NCBI GenBank assembly: GCA_963734955.1
Contig: CAVTJO010000011.1
Location: forward strand, 372,001 to 436,000
Direction: 5' to 3'
Length of the DNA stretch: 64,000 nucleotides
From: UBA11986 sp963734955
Lineage (GTDB): Bacteria; Bacteroidota; Ignavibacteria; UBA10030; UBA6906
The notes beneath the pieces were generated by a model. It saw only the letters and a list, made by a program, of their open reading frames with translations. It searched no databases and was not told the origin of the DNA. Numbering within the stretch: position 1 is the stretch's first letter; every line of letters begins with the position of its first letter. Both the position numbers and the translations under genes were made by a program. This document shows positions 51,696 through 60,208 of this stretch, one piece after another.

Positions 51696-51719
51696 AAGCC
51701 ACTCTGACGGGAGTGGCTT
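51696..51719. terminator. Bidirectional terminator between NifX-like gene and hemN
   Basis: Perfect 9-base stem AAGCCACTC/GAGTGGCTT with a 6-base loop. CTTGTT follows on the plus strand and TTTTG on the minus strand. It serves two convergent genes. Confidence 0.8.
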
Positions 51720-51741
51720 CTTGTTGGGAAGAACAGAAACG

Positions 51742-53133
51742 TCACACCGTTCTTGAGAAGACAGGTTTCTCCTTTTGCATCGTGCCGAGGTACGCGTCGA
51801 AACACATCGCGATGTTTCTCAGGAGCAGACGGCCGGCTCCATTGATCTTGATGCAGGAAGGGGTCAGCGCCACAAGACCATCCTCCACGAATTGCCGGAT
51901 CTCAAGAAGTGAGCTCTCAAAATACTCATCGAACTCAATCCCGAATAACCGTTCAACGTTACCTTTGTCGAGCTCAAGATCACACATCAACCGCATGATG
52001 ACATGCTTGCGGATCCGATCATCTTCCGTCATTCGGTAGCCGACATGTGTTGGAAGTGTGCCCGCATCGAGAGCTGCGTAGTATTCCTTCAACGTCTTGA
52101 AGTTCTGGGCATATACATCCCCAAAATGACTGATTGACGACATGCCGAATCCGTACAGATCTGCCCCTGACTTTGTGGAGTAACCCTGGAAATTTCTGTA
52201 GAGCGATTTCTCGCGTTGAGCAAGTGTCAGCTCATCCTGAGGCTTTGCGAAATGGTCCATGCCGATATACACATAACCATGCGAGGTGATTTCTTCGATC
52301 GTCATCTTGAGGATCTGCAATTTCTGATCAGGCGTCGGAAGATCCTCGGTATGGATGAGTTTCTGATGCGGCTTCAATCTGGGAACATGTGCATAGTTGA
52401 ATACTGCAATCCTGTCCGGCTTGTACGTCAAGACCTCGTGAACTGTTGTTCTGAATGATGGCACGGTCTGAAACGGCAATCCGTAGATCAGGTCGAAATT
52501 GATGCTCTGAAAGTCCAGCCCCTTCGCCCAACCATAGACCGTCGAGATCAGGTCCTCCGATTGAACGCGGTTGACGGCGTGTTGCACTCTCGGATCAAAA
52601 TCCTGTATACCCATGCTTACCCGGTTAAACCCGACATGACGCAACACTTCAAGATGCTGTTCGGTAAGCTCACGTGGATCAACCTCCACACTCATCTCAA
52701 TTTCTGTATCGACTCGAAACGCTCCCTTGATATACTCGGCAATCTCCAGCAGTTGTCCGGGCGTCAAATGTGTGGGCGTTCCACCTCCCCAATGCAGTTG
52801 TGTCACACGACGTCCGGATGCAATGAGCGGAGCAGCAAGATCGATTTCCTTCCTCAAGTAGCGCAAATACTCTTCAATCCGATCCCGATCACGCGTCACC
52901 ATCATTGTGCAGCCACAGAAATAGCACAGGGTATCACAAAAAGGAAAGTGGAAATAGAGTGAGAGATCGGAACGGGACCCTGGGGCGTTCGATTCGACAA
53001 TGGCCTGACGGTAGTCGCGTGCAGTAAACGACTCATTGAACAGCGGAGCGGTCGGATAGCTTGTGTAGCGTGGCCCGGGCCGATCATACTTCTTGAGCAG
53101 GTCAACATCTACCTGTACGAACGGAGAGACCAT
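51742..53133 (-). CDS. hemN: Oxygen-independent coproporphyrinogen III oxidase
   Basis: Radical-SAM enzyme of 463 residues that makes protoporphyrinogen for haem without oxygen. The cluster motif is CDTLCYFCGC (about 65-74; CX3CX2C plus the extra Cys of HemN). Other family marks are RPGPRYTSYPTAP (19-31), HWGGGTPTHL and NYAHVPRLKPHQKLI. The C-terminal domain (EYFESSLLEIRQF, DGLVAL) is present. It supplies haem for the abundant cytochromes encoded in this window. A near-palindrome lies 11 bases upstream of its start. Confidence 0.96.
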   Translation of the reverse strand: MVSPFVQVDVDLLKKYDRPGPRYTSYPTAPLFNESFTARDYRQAIVESNAPGSRSDLSLYFHFPFCDTLCYFCGCTMMVTRDRDRIEEYLRYLRKEIDLAAPLIASGRRVTQLHWGGGTPTHLTPGQLLEIAEYIKGAFRVDTEIEMSVEVDPRELTEQHLEVLRHVGFNRVSMGIQDFDPRVQHAVNRVQSEDLISTVYGWAKGLDFQSINFDLIYGLPFQTVPSFRTTVHEVLTYKPDRIAVFNYAHVPRLKPHQKLIHTEDLPTPDQKLQILKMTIEEITSHGYVYIGMDHFAKPQDELTLAQREKSLYRNFQGYSTKSGADLYGFGMSSISHFGDVYAQNFKTLKEYYAALDAGTLPTHVGYRMTEDDRIRKHVIMRLMCDLELDKGNVERLFGIEFDEYFESSLLEIRQFVEDGLVALTPSCIKINGAGRLLLRNIAMCFDAYLGTMQKEKPVFSRTV

Positions 53134-53143
53134 ATCAACGCCC

Positions 53144-53160
53144 TCAAAATGACATTTTCA
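53144..53160 (-). promoter_or_regulatory. Near-perfect palindrome upstream of hemN
   Basis: TCAAAATG-A-CATTTTCA (one mismatch between arms), 11-27 bases before the hemN ATG. It is in position for an operator bound by a dimeric regulator. It is not a standard FNR box. Confidence 0.35.
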
Positions 53161-53322
53161 AATCGGCAAACAGGGTGCCAATCGAGCTGCGCCGAAAGGT
53201 TCTTCTGTCTTCCAAAAATGGGGATTTCGTGCATGAAACCGGAGACAAGCTTTCAGAAATGAGAAGAAAAAGTCCGATTTCTTAAGATTGAAAACAAGGC
53301 GGGTGAATGGGTCGGGATTCGG

Positions 53323-53829
53323 TCAACACGTTTGCTGGTTTTGCTGCGGGCTCTCACCAGTCATCGCAGCTTCCCGGAGAATGATATTGGCATTGACTTC
53401 AACTGTTGCCTTGATGGAATTTGCGATCAAGCATCGCTTGTGTGCTTCCCGGAGAAGAGCCAGGGTCTCGGGCTCCGTTGCCGGTTCTTCAACGACCACT
53501 GTTGGCGTTATGACGATATGGGTGAATTGATAGGCACCGTCGATAAATTCGAGGCTCCCACGCGCCGTACTCTGGTAAGACACAAGAGGCAGTCGGTGCT
53601 TCTGCACGATGGCCAGAAACGTCAGCATCTGACACATCTCAACGGTGGCAACGAACAAATCTTCCGGTGTCCAGTTGCCGCCCTCTCCGTTGAACTCTGG
53701 TGGGCTCGAAACCTGAACGGGCCGCTTCTCTTCGGATGAAAGCACGCCAGTCCTGCCGCCAGTCCATGTAAGACCGGTACCATACGAAAACGATTTGTGT
53801 CTTACGTTGGATTCTTCCGTCACCGCCAT
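53323..53829 (-). CDS. OsmC/Ohr-like family protein
   Basis: Protein of 168 residues with the OsmC fold: LTWTGGRTGVLSSEE near the start, NWTPEDLFVATVEMCQMLTFLAI near 54-76 carrying the conserved Cys at the helix start, and RCLIANSIKATVEV with the second Cys near 135. These two cysteines reduce organic peroxides in OsmC/Ohr proteins, though many relatives in this family have unknown substrates. ATG 53829 follows AAGG; a TTG 15 bases earlier is an alternative. A 189-base gap separates it from hemN. Confidence 0.88.
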   Translation of the reverse strand: MAVTEESNVRHKSFSYGTGLTWTGGRTGVLSSEEKRPVQVSSPPEFNGEGGNWTPEDLFVATVEMCQMLTFLAIVQKHRLPLVSYQSTARGSLEFIDGAYQFTHIVITPTVVVEEPATEPETLALLREAHKRCLIANSIKATVEVNANIILREAAMTGESPQQNQQTC

Positions 53830-53879
53830 CTGATCAACCTTCAATACTGTGGAATATCTTCCGCCCTTTTGCCCCGAAA

Positions 53880-54374
53880 TTATCGCTGCCTCTCGAGCAC
53901 TCTCTTCCGGGTGTATGCAATTAAGCCACCGGCATCAATGATTGCCTGACGGGATCTTGGCATCGCCACCACAGTGAACTTCTTCCCGGTTGTCTTGTTC
54001 GTGACCGTATCATCGCCAATCTCCAGCTCATCCCCCACCGAGGCCTCTATGCCCGGTGTCTCTACGAGGCGCAAGCCAAGGTTCACCGAGTTCTGCAGGA
54101 AGATACGTGCGAAGCTCCTCGCAACAATCACCAACTCATGGCCTTTGAGGGTCGAGACAGCTTGTTCGCGGGAAGAGCCACAACCAAAGTTCTTGCCAGC
54201 CACAATGAAACTGCCCGGCAAAATCTGTTTCGCTTTCAGTCTGGTGTTGAACTCCTCGTCATCTGCAAAACCAAATTGTGGAGTTTCCGTGGGCAACACT
54301 GTTGCCATGAAGCGACCCGGATAAATGACATCGGTTGAAATATCATCGCCAATTTTCAGGACTACCTGCGCCAT
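53880..54374 (-). CDS. leuD: 3-isopropylmalate dehydratase-type small subunit
   Basis: Swivelling-domain subunit of 164 residues for an aconitase-superfamily dehydratase. Characteristic are GDDISTDVIYPGRF (8-21), GKNFGCGSSREQAV (about 57-70, with the substrate-binding Ser-Ser-Arg) and ARSFARIFLQNSVNLG. AAGGAG precedes ATG 54374, which lies one base after the large-subunit stop; the open frame further upstream overlaps that gene and is ignored. The short bacterial/archaeal form of LeuD also includes homoaconitase, citraconate and dimethylmalate isomerases, so the substrate depends on context. Confidence 0.93.
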   Translation of the reverse strand: MAQVVLKIGDDISTDVIYPGRFMATVLPTETPQFGFADDEEFNTRLKAKQILPGSFIVAGKNFGCGSSREQAVSTLKGHELVIVARSFARIFLQNSVNLGLRLVETPGIEASVGDELEIGDDTVTNKTTGKKFTVVAMPRSRQAIIDAGGLIAYTRKRVLERQR

Positions 54375-54375
54375 A

Positions 54376-55668
54376 TCAGTTCGCTCCTTTCCGTGGATCG
54401 GTGATGACGCCAGTGAGGGCTGATGCCGCAGCGACTGCCGGAGAGCAGAGGTAAACCTCCGACTTCGGGTTACCCATGCGACCCTTGAAATTCCTGTTTG
54501 TGGTCGAAAGTGCAACTTCGCCATCGGCAAGGGCTCCTTCATGAACTCCGAGGCATGGTCCGCAACCGGGATTCATAACGACTGCCCCCGCTTTCATGAA
54601 ATCGGCAATGTAGCCTCGCTGAAGGGCCTCGCCGTAAATCTTGCCACTTGCCGGGAAGACAAGCATGCGCGTATTCGCATCCACTTTTTTCCCCTTGAGT
54701 ATTTGCGCAGCAATGTGCAGATCATCAAGTCGACCGTTTGTGCAGGAGCCGATGACAACCTGGTGTACTTTCGTCCCCCTCACATTGCCGACAGCCTTTA
54801 CATTGTCAACGGTGTGCGGACAGGCGATCTGAGGCTCGAGAGTCGAAACATCAATGTCGATTTCCTGGAGATACTTCGCATTGGTATCCGGCAGCACCAG
54901 CGTAAGCGGGTCATTCACACCTGCTTCATCCCTGAGATACCGAATGGTCTCCCCATCTCCGGGGACGATACCGGAAGTTGCCCCCGCCTCGACAGACATG
55001 TTGCAAAGCACCAGCCGCCCGGACGTGGACATCGTCCGTATTGTGTCACCGTGAAATTCAAGCACCTTGAAGTTCGCCCCCTGCGCACTGATCTTGCCGA
55101 TGAGATGCAGGATCAAATCCTTTGGACCCACAAACGGCAGGAAGTTTCCCCGAACGTTGACTTTGATCGTCTCCGGCACTTCCACGTTGAGTACCGTACC
55201 CAACGCCCAGACACTCGCCATTTCTGTTGCACCAATACCGAATGCAAATGCACCAAGCGCACCATGACTCGTTGTATGTGAATCCGTGCCAACAACAACG
55301 GATCCCGGACGGACGTAACCACTTTCAGGCAGAATCTGATGACAGATGCCACCCCTATCCCCCCGAATATCGTGGAACTTGCTGATGGCATACTTCGCCA
55401 CAAACTCGCGCACCTTCTTATGGTTTGTCGCTGTCTTCGAGGATTCGGCAGGCACACGATGGTCAAAGATGATCGCAACTCTTGATGCATCCCAAACCCC
55501 GGGGACAGTCTGTGTTCCATTATAAATCTCAAGAAACTGGTTGATCACCAAGGCTGCATTCTCGTGTGACATGGCAAGATCCACCTTTGGTTCAACGACA
55601 TCACCAGCTTTGAGTGTGGCATATCCTGATGCTCGTGCCAGGATTTTTTCCACTATTGTCATTCCCAT
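54376..55668 (-). CDS. leuC: 3-isopropylmalate dehydratase-type large subunit
   Basis: Aconitase-superfamily catalytic subunit of 430 residues with a [4Fe-4S] cluster; ligands are in GSCTNGR (about 303) and NPGCGPCLG (about 363-369). VGTDSHTTSHGALGAFAFGIG is the family signature. It belongs to the short LeuC/homoaconitase group that includes isomerases for 3-isopropylmalate, homocitrate, citramalate/methylmalate and similar acids. AGGAG before ATG 55668. Followed by leuD with a 1-base gap and preceded by a class III CoA transferase and a lyase, so the true substrate may not be isopropylmalate; no leuA or leuB-named gene is next to it. Confidence 0.93.
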   Translation of the reverse strand: MGMTIVEKILARASGYATLKAGDVVEPKVDLAMSHENAALVINQFLEIYNGTQTVPGVWDASRVAIIFDHRVPAESSKTATNHKKVREFVAKYAISKFHDIRGDRGGICHQILPESGYVRPGSVVVGTDSHTTSHGALGAFAFGIGATEMASVWALGTVLNVEVPETIKVNVRGNFLPFVGPKDLILHLIGKISAQGANFKVLEFHGDTIRTMSTSGRLVLCNMSVEAGATSGIVPGDGETIRYLRDEAGVNDPLTLVLPDTNAKYLQEIDIDVSTLEPQIACPHTVDNVKAVGNVRGTKVHQVVIGSCTNGRLDDLHIAAQILKGKKVDANTRMLVFPASGKIYGEALQRGYIADFMKAGAVVMNPGCGPCLGVHEGALADGEVALSTTNRNFKGRMGNPKSEVYLCSPAVAAASALTGVITDPRKGAN

Positions 55669-55696
55669 GATAACTCCTGATCAAAATGTCAGTGCA

Positions 55697-56953
55697 TTAT
55701 GCCCATCGACACTTGGACGAAAGGCAATGAGTCTGTGAACCCGATGTTACACCACACCTCGTTCCCTTAGTCTTATTCACTTCGTCTTCCGAATACCCAA
55801 TCTCAGCCAGGATCTCCTCCGTATGAGCACCCAGTCTGGGAGGTGGGCATGTCACGCCTCCAGGTGCTTTCTCGAACTTTGCGGTGAGGTTGAACAGTTG
55901 CAGATCCCCAATCCCTTCCGCATGGACTGTTTGGATGGTGTCCCGATGTTTCAGCTGTCTCTGACCCAGGGCTGCTTCGAGTCCCAGAATTTCACCTGAG
56001 GGGACTCCCTTTGCGTTCAAAACGTCAACCCAATGCCGGGTGTCCTTCCCTCTCAACCTTTCTTCAAGCAATGGAGTAAGTGCTTTCCGATTTCTTTTGC
56101 GAGCATCACGCTTCTCGAAGCGGGGATCCTTTTTCAATTCCGGCACATCCAGCACATCCGCTACAGCCTCCCATTGTTCCTGTTTGTTCGCAGCAATATT
56201 GATGAACCCATCTCTGGTGACAAACGTCCCTGAAGGTGCCGCGGTGAAATTATCATTGCCCATCAGGACAGGTTGTTGCTTCCCGATGAGAAGATTCGCC
56301 GCGACCCAGCCCATCAGCGGCATGATCGAATCAAGGAGAGCAACATCAATGAATTGCCCTTCGCCGGTCCGTTCCCGGTGGAACAACGCCGCCATAATTG
56401 CGAACGCCGCGTTCAGTCCACCCACCGTATCACAAACGGGAAAACCGCAACGGAGAGGATTCAATTGCTCGTCACCGTTGATGGCCATGACACCGCTGAG
56501 ACCCTGGATAATCTGGTCATACGCTGGTTTCATTGCGTCCGGACCCGTCGCACCGAAGCCGGAAATGGCACAGTAGATCAGTTGGGGATTGACCTCCTGG
56601 AGCTCCGTATAGCCAAGTCCGAGCCGGGTCATGACATCAGGGCGGAAATTCTCCACCACAACATCTGCGGTCTTGACAAGTTTCAGGAAAATCTCTTTCG
56701 CTTCCTTTTCTTTGAGATTGAGGGTTACAGATTTCTTGTTTGCATTCTGCGCAAGAAAGCTTGTGCCCATAAGCTCTTCGTTCAGCTTGGGAACATTGCC
56801 CAGTTTGCGAGCAAGATCACCGTCGGTGGGGTTCTCGATCTTGATGACATCTGCGCCGAGCAGTGAGAGATGAAGCGTGGCAAACGGCCCCGACAGAACG
56901 TTGGTAAGGTCAAGGACGCGGATGCCGGCAAGAAGATTTGTCGATGTCTTCAC
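55697..56953 (-). CDS. CaiB/BaiF (class III) CoA transferase
   Basis: Family III CoA transferase of 418 residues: VLDLTNVLSGPFATLHLSLLGADVIKIENP at the N-terminus, FRPDVMTRLGLGY near 104, GFGATGPD near 132 and the active Asp probably in PAYDQIIQGLSG near 143-154. GTG start at 56953. The last 26 residues (KTKGTRCGV...) look wrong for the family. Another frame gives RLRERGVV with a stop at 55747, so the natural end may be 55747 with a one-base error near 55770. It would move CoA between dicarboxylic or branched acids, upstream of the HMG-CoA-lyase-like enzyme's product or substrate. Confidence 0.9.
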   Translation of the reverse strand: MKTSTNLLAGIRVLDLTNVLSGPFATLHLSLLGADVIKIENPTDGDLARKLGNVPKLNEELMGTSFLAQNANKKSVTLNLKEKEAKEIFLKLVKTADVVVENFRPDVMTRLGLGYTELQEVNPQLIYCAISGFGATGPDAMKPAYDQIIQGLSGVMAINGDEQLNPLRCGFPVCDTVGGLNAAFAIMAALFHRERTGEGQFIDVALLDSIMPLMGWVAANLLIGKQQPVLMGNDNFTAAPSGTFVTRDGFINIAANKQEQWEAVADVLDVPELKKDPRFEKRDARKRNRKALTPLLEERLRGKDTRHWVDVLNAKGVPSGEILGLEAALGQRQLKHRDTIQTVHAEGIGDLQLFNLTAKFEKAPGGVTCPPPRLGAHTEEILAEIGYSEDEVNKTKGTRCGVTSGSQTHCLSSKCRWA

Positions 56954-57030
56954 ATGATTCTCTGGTTGGCACTGATTTCCATCATTACTGATACCTCATG
57001 GATTCCACAATGGCATCTCAATGTCTACGA

Positions 57031-57951
57031 TCATGCCACTGCCTCCTCTCTCTTGATCGCTCCCGTCTTGTAGATCGTCCCCGGCATCTCACGATCGAAG
57101 AATTTACTTATGTCCTTTGCCATCTCTATCAGATTTTCAAGCTTGACGTCATGACGGTAATCCATCCGTTGCAGCATGTGCACAAGATCTTCGGTGCACA
57201 CATTGCCGCCGGCAATCTTCGTGAACGGACATCCACCGAGACCAGCAACGGAAGACTCAAAAGACTTCACGCCCGCTTTCATTGCTGCATACACGTTCGC
57301 CAGCCCGAGTCCGTAGGTGTTGTGGAAGTGACACGCACATTCAACGTCGTCATCGAGTTCGCGGATTGCGGAGAACATCCTCTCCACCTGATCGGGGGTT
57401 GCATGACCTGCGGTATCGGCAAGACTGATATTCCGAAGCCCGGCATCCATATAGCGTTCGACGATCTTCATCACCTGTTCCTGCGGAACGCGGCCCTCGT
57501 AGCCACATCCGAACGCTGATTGAACGGAGACCTGAACCGCGGTTTCCGCCTCCAACGCCTTCTTCGCAATCGCAATGATACGATCGGTCGCTTCGGCAAT
57601 GGACATCCCCGTGTTCTTCCGGCTGTGTGTCTCGCTGGCTGAAACGCCCATGCAGAACATCTCAACCCCGCATGACAAGCCACGATCCAAACCCTTCTCA
57701 TTCAGGACCAGACCGGAGAACCTGACCGCGGCTGATCCTTCAATGCTGTTGAAATACTGAAAGAGCCCATCCGTGTCAGCCATCTGGGGAACCTTTTCCG
57801 GATGGACAAATGATCCGAGTTGGATAATGTCCACACCGGAAGCAAGGAGCTGTTCCACCCACTTCGCCTTCTGCGCCATGGGAACGACCTGCTTTTCCAT
57901 CTGCAGACCATCTCTCAGACCGACTTCATGGATGATGATATCGTTACTCAT
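57031..57951 (-). CDS. HMG-CoA lyase family aldolase
   Basis: TIM-barrel metal-dependent lyase of 306 residues: EVGLRDGLQ (9-17, with Arg-Asp), GSFVHPEKVPQMAD, SETHSRKN, SLADTAGHATP and the C-terminal signature loop GLGGCPFTKIAGGNVCTED with the catalytic Cys. The family includes 3-hydroxy-3-methylglutaryl-CoA lyase and relatives acting on citramalyl-CoA or 4-hydroxy-acids. Together with the neighbouring CoA transferase and LeuCD-type isomerase, a citramalyl-CoA or HMG-CoA route is possible. ATG 57951 preceded by AGGA. The sequence alone does not decide the acyl group. Confidence 0.92.
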   Translation of the reverse strand: MSNDIIIHEVGLRDGLQMEKQVVPMAQKAKWVEQLLASGVDIIQLGSFVHPEKVPQMADTDGLFQYFNSIEGSAAVRFSGLVLNEKGLDRGLSCGVEMFCMGVSASETHSRKNTGMSIAEATDRIIAIAKKALEAETAVQVSVQSAFGCGYEGRVPQEQVMKIVERYMDAGLRNISLADTAGHATPDQVERMFSAIRELDDDVECACHFHNTYGLGLANVYAAMKAGVKSFESSVAGLGGCPFTKIAGGNVCTEDLVHMLQRMDYRHDVKLENLIEMAKDISKFFDREMPGTIYKTGAIKREEAVA

Positions 57952-57986
57952 ATGATCCTGCACCATTCAATTGGGGACAAGCATTG

Positions 57987-59111
57987 TCAGTCGGGCAGAT
58001 GCCGTGCGATCTCTTCAGCCATTTCGAGTGTTGAGTTATTGCCACCCATGTCGTACGTCCTCACCTTTCCCGCCTTGATGACAGAGGCGGTCGCACGTTC
58101 AACACGTTCAGCTTTCTCTGTTTCACCCAGCCATTCCATCATCATCTTTGCGGCAAGCACTGTGGCAATCGGATTGACTCTGTACTGCCCGGCATATTTG
58201 GGGGCCGAGCCGTGAGTCGGCTCGAACACTGCAAGCCGCTCGCCGATGTTCCCTGAGCATCCAAAACCAAGACCTCCAACCATCTGGGCGCAGAGGTCGG
58301 AGATGATGTCGCCGTACAGGTTCGGTGCAACAAGCACGTCATAATTGAACGGATTCTTCAGAAGCCACATGCATATTGCATCAACATTGGCGTCATCCAT
58401 CTGGATTTCGGGATATTCCGCGGCAACCCTCTTCGCCTCTTCCACGAAAAGACCATCCGTCGCTCGCACGACATTCGCCTTGTGGACAATGGTGACCTTC
58501 CGCCGATTATTGTTCTTTGCATACTCGAATGCCGCCCTGACGATGCGCTCCGATCCTTTCTTGGTGTTGATCTTACACGAGACGGCATACTGGTCGTTTG
58601 CAAGATTCTTGAAGGCAGAAAACGGCCCCGAGATCTTCGTGAGGACATTGGACAACTCCGTGGGTACCGGATTGAACTCGACGCCGGAGTACAGATCCTC
58701 GGTGTTCTCCCTGAACACAACGAGGTTGATGTCCTCCTTGAAATTGAGTGGATTGCCGGGATACGATTTACACGGACGAAGGCACGTGTAGAGATCAAAC
58801 ATCTGACGCATCCGCACGATGGGTGATCGATACACCAATCCCTTCCCTTTTAACTCGGGGACGAGTTCAGCTTCGGCGGCTTTCACCGGCTTGGACGTGA
58901 TAGCGCCAAACATCGCTGCGTCCACGTTCGAGAGAAGATCTATGGTTCGTTTCGGGAATGCGTCCCCCTCCGAGCGCCAAAACTCCCACCCGATGTCCCC
59001 GTGGAGATAGTCTGCATCCAGATTGACGGCATCCAGGACAATGCGGGTTGCCTCCATAACGTCATTGCCAATCCCGTCGCCGGGCAGCCATGCAATTTGA
59101 TATTTGCTCAT
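57987..59111 (-). CDS. Isocitrate/isopropylmalate-type beta-decarboxylating dehydrogenase
   Basis: Protein of 374 residues with LPGDGIGNDVMEATRIVLD near 8-26, VRMRQMFDLYTCLRP (Arg ligands), RENTEDLYSGVEF (substrate-selecting helix), the Lys of VHKANVVRATDG and DLCAQMVGGLGFGCSGNIG. Such proteins oxidise isocitrate, 3-isopropylmalate, homoisocitrate or 3-methylmalate. The Y-S-G-V-E stretch resembles NAD-linked isocitrate dehydrogenases more than LeuB, but I cannot settle it. AGAAGG precedes ATG 59111. Its neighbours are the LeuCD-type isomerase and a 2-oxoacid:ferredoxin oxidoreductase, fitting a citrate-to-succinyl-CoA segment. Confidence 0.9.
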   Translation of the reverse strand: MSKYQIAWLPGDGIGNDVMEATRIVLDAVNLDADYLHGDIGWEFWRSEGDAFPKRTIDLLSNVDAAMFGAITSKPVKAAEAELVPELKGKGLVYRSPIVRMRQMFDLYTCLRPCKSYPGNPLNFKEDINLVVFRENTEDLYSGVEFNPVPTELSNVLTKISGPFSAFKNLANDQYAVSCKINTKKGSERIVRAAFEYAKNNNRRKVTIVHKANVVRATDGLFVEEAKRVAAEYPEIQMDDANVDAICMWLLKNPFNYDVLVAPNLYGDIISDLCAQMVGGLGFGCSGNIGERLAVFEPTHGSAPKYAGQYRVNPIATVLAAKMMMEWLGETEKAERVERATASVIKAGKVRTYDMGGNNSTLEMAEEIARHLPD

Positions 59112-59176
59112 TGTTGCCTTCTTGTTGTTCATTTGATGATATTTCTGCCCCCTCAAATCGACCAGAGGAAGTAATT

Positions 59177-59226
59177 GAAAAAAATCGCCAAGACGTGAGG
59201 TGACATTCTCTCAAAGCATCCTGGCG
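59177..59226 (-). terminator. Rho-independent terminator after the small membrane protein gene
   Basis: On the minus strand, stem CGCCAGGA/TCTTGGCG (8 pairs, one wobble) with a 25-base loop is followed by ATTTTTTTC. It lies 37 bases after the stop at 59263. Confidence 0.65.
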
Positions 59227-59262
59227 CTGTACAGAAAGAGCAGAACAGCATTCCATCAGCTC

Positions 59263-59850
59263 TTACGCATGCTTCTCCATCGGTCCGTGGTGTTTCACCG
59301 AGTGTTGCTCGATCGAATGGACGACCGCTTCGCCTCCCTCGATGCCAACCGCGAGTCCGAGCCCTATACACAGACCGTCGAGAAAATTCTGCCTGAACAC
59401 CGAACCGGGAAGTAACTGTGATGCCCCCAGCCATGACACTACCAACGTCAACAATACAAACATCACTCCGTACAGCAGGGCCACAACCACAAACTTATAC
59501 TGCCGGAACGGTGCAAGTTTCCGCTCAAAGATGAAGGCGACAAGAATCAGCGGCAAGTTCACACCAAATGACCAGATGGCAGCATTCAACGTCGTGATCC
59601 ATGTCGAGGAGATGGCAAACTGCACGGCGCTGGTAACAACCGCGGCGGTTATAGTCTCCGACAAACCCCGAATGTGATAGAACGCGAAAATGAAGGCGCC
59701 ACTTAACCCGAACGAGACAAACGAAAATCCAATATGGGTGGTATTGAACACCTCGTTCCCATACATCATCAACCCAACGACAACACTGCCAACCACGCCA
59801 GCGAAGGTAAGGAACACAAGTTTCAAGACTTGTTCCACATAGCGCATCAT
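59263..59850 (-). CDS. Six-helix membrane protein with histidine-rich tail, unknown
   Basis: Protein of 195 residues with about six hydrophobic helices (LKLVFLTFAGVVGSVVVGLM, FSFVSFGLSGAFIFAFYH, ITAAVVTSAVQFAISS, FGVNLPLILVAFIFERKL, FVVVALLYGVMFVLLTLV, LCIGLGLAVGIEGGEAVV) and a tail reading HSIEQHSVKHHGPMEKHA with five histidines. The tail could bind a metal. AGGAGG five bases before the ATG at 59850 fixes the start; the upstream open frame is ignored. It precedes a terminator and follows two small ferritin-like/helical protein genes, which hints at a metal or iron link (inference). No family recognised. Confidence 0.75.
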   Translation of the reverse strand: MMRYVEQVLKLVFLTFAGVVGSVVVGLMMYGNEVFNTTHIGFSFVSFGLSGAFIFAFYHIRGLSETITAAVVTSAVQFAISSTWITTLNAAIWSFGVNLPLILVAFIFERKLAPFRQYKFVVVALLYGVMFVLLTLVVSWLGASQLLPGSVFRQNFLDGLCIGLGLAVGIEGGEAVVHSIEQHSVKHHGPMEKHA

Positions 59851-59944
59851 GTTGACCTCCTTGTGCACCCCAATGCACTGCCAGATCGATCCTTCCCCAA
59901 CCCGGTTTGACACGCTCCGCACGAACTGGTCGGGGCGGTAACAG

Positions 59945-60193
59945 CTAATCCGCCATGCCGGTTTCGAGCTCACGCTGTTGAAGGAGATCAGCGAGCTCCT
60001 TCCGCAGTTGGTCCGCATGGCCCTGTTCCATCTCCGAGAGTCCTAACAGCATGCGCCGCGTCTGCAGGCTTCCTGCATGATTTGCCGCTTGCCTGTAATA
60101 ATCGCGCGCGTATTCTTCATCCGCAATCGCCAGCTCGAGAATCGCCTCAATGGAGATTTCGTTCCAGTTCACATCCTCCGGACGTTGGTTCAC
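59945..60193 (-). CDS. Small ferritin-like/rubrerythrin-like protein (82 aa)
   Basis: Short two-helix protein with AILELAIADEEYARDYYRQA (about 17-36) and LLGLSEMEQGHADQLRKELAD (about 49-69). Glu/Glu in the first helix and E-x-x-H in the second are the metal-ligand pattern of half a ferritin-like four-helix bundle, so a homodimer could build a di-iron site. Such minimal proteins occur near oxygen-sensitive enzymes. It lies 15 bases after the preceding small gene and probably belongs to the kor operon. Function (iron or peroxide handling) is inference. Confidence 0.8.
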   Translation of the reverse strand: MNQRPEDVNWNEISIEAILELAIADEEYARDYYRQAANHAGSLQTRRMLLGLSEMEQGHADQLRKELADLLQQRELETGMAD

Positions 60194-60208
60194 AATTGCC
60201 CCTCCGAT

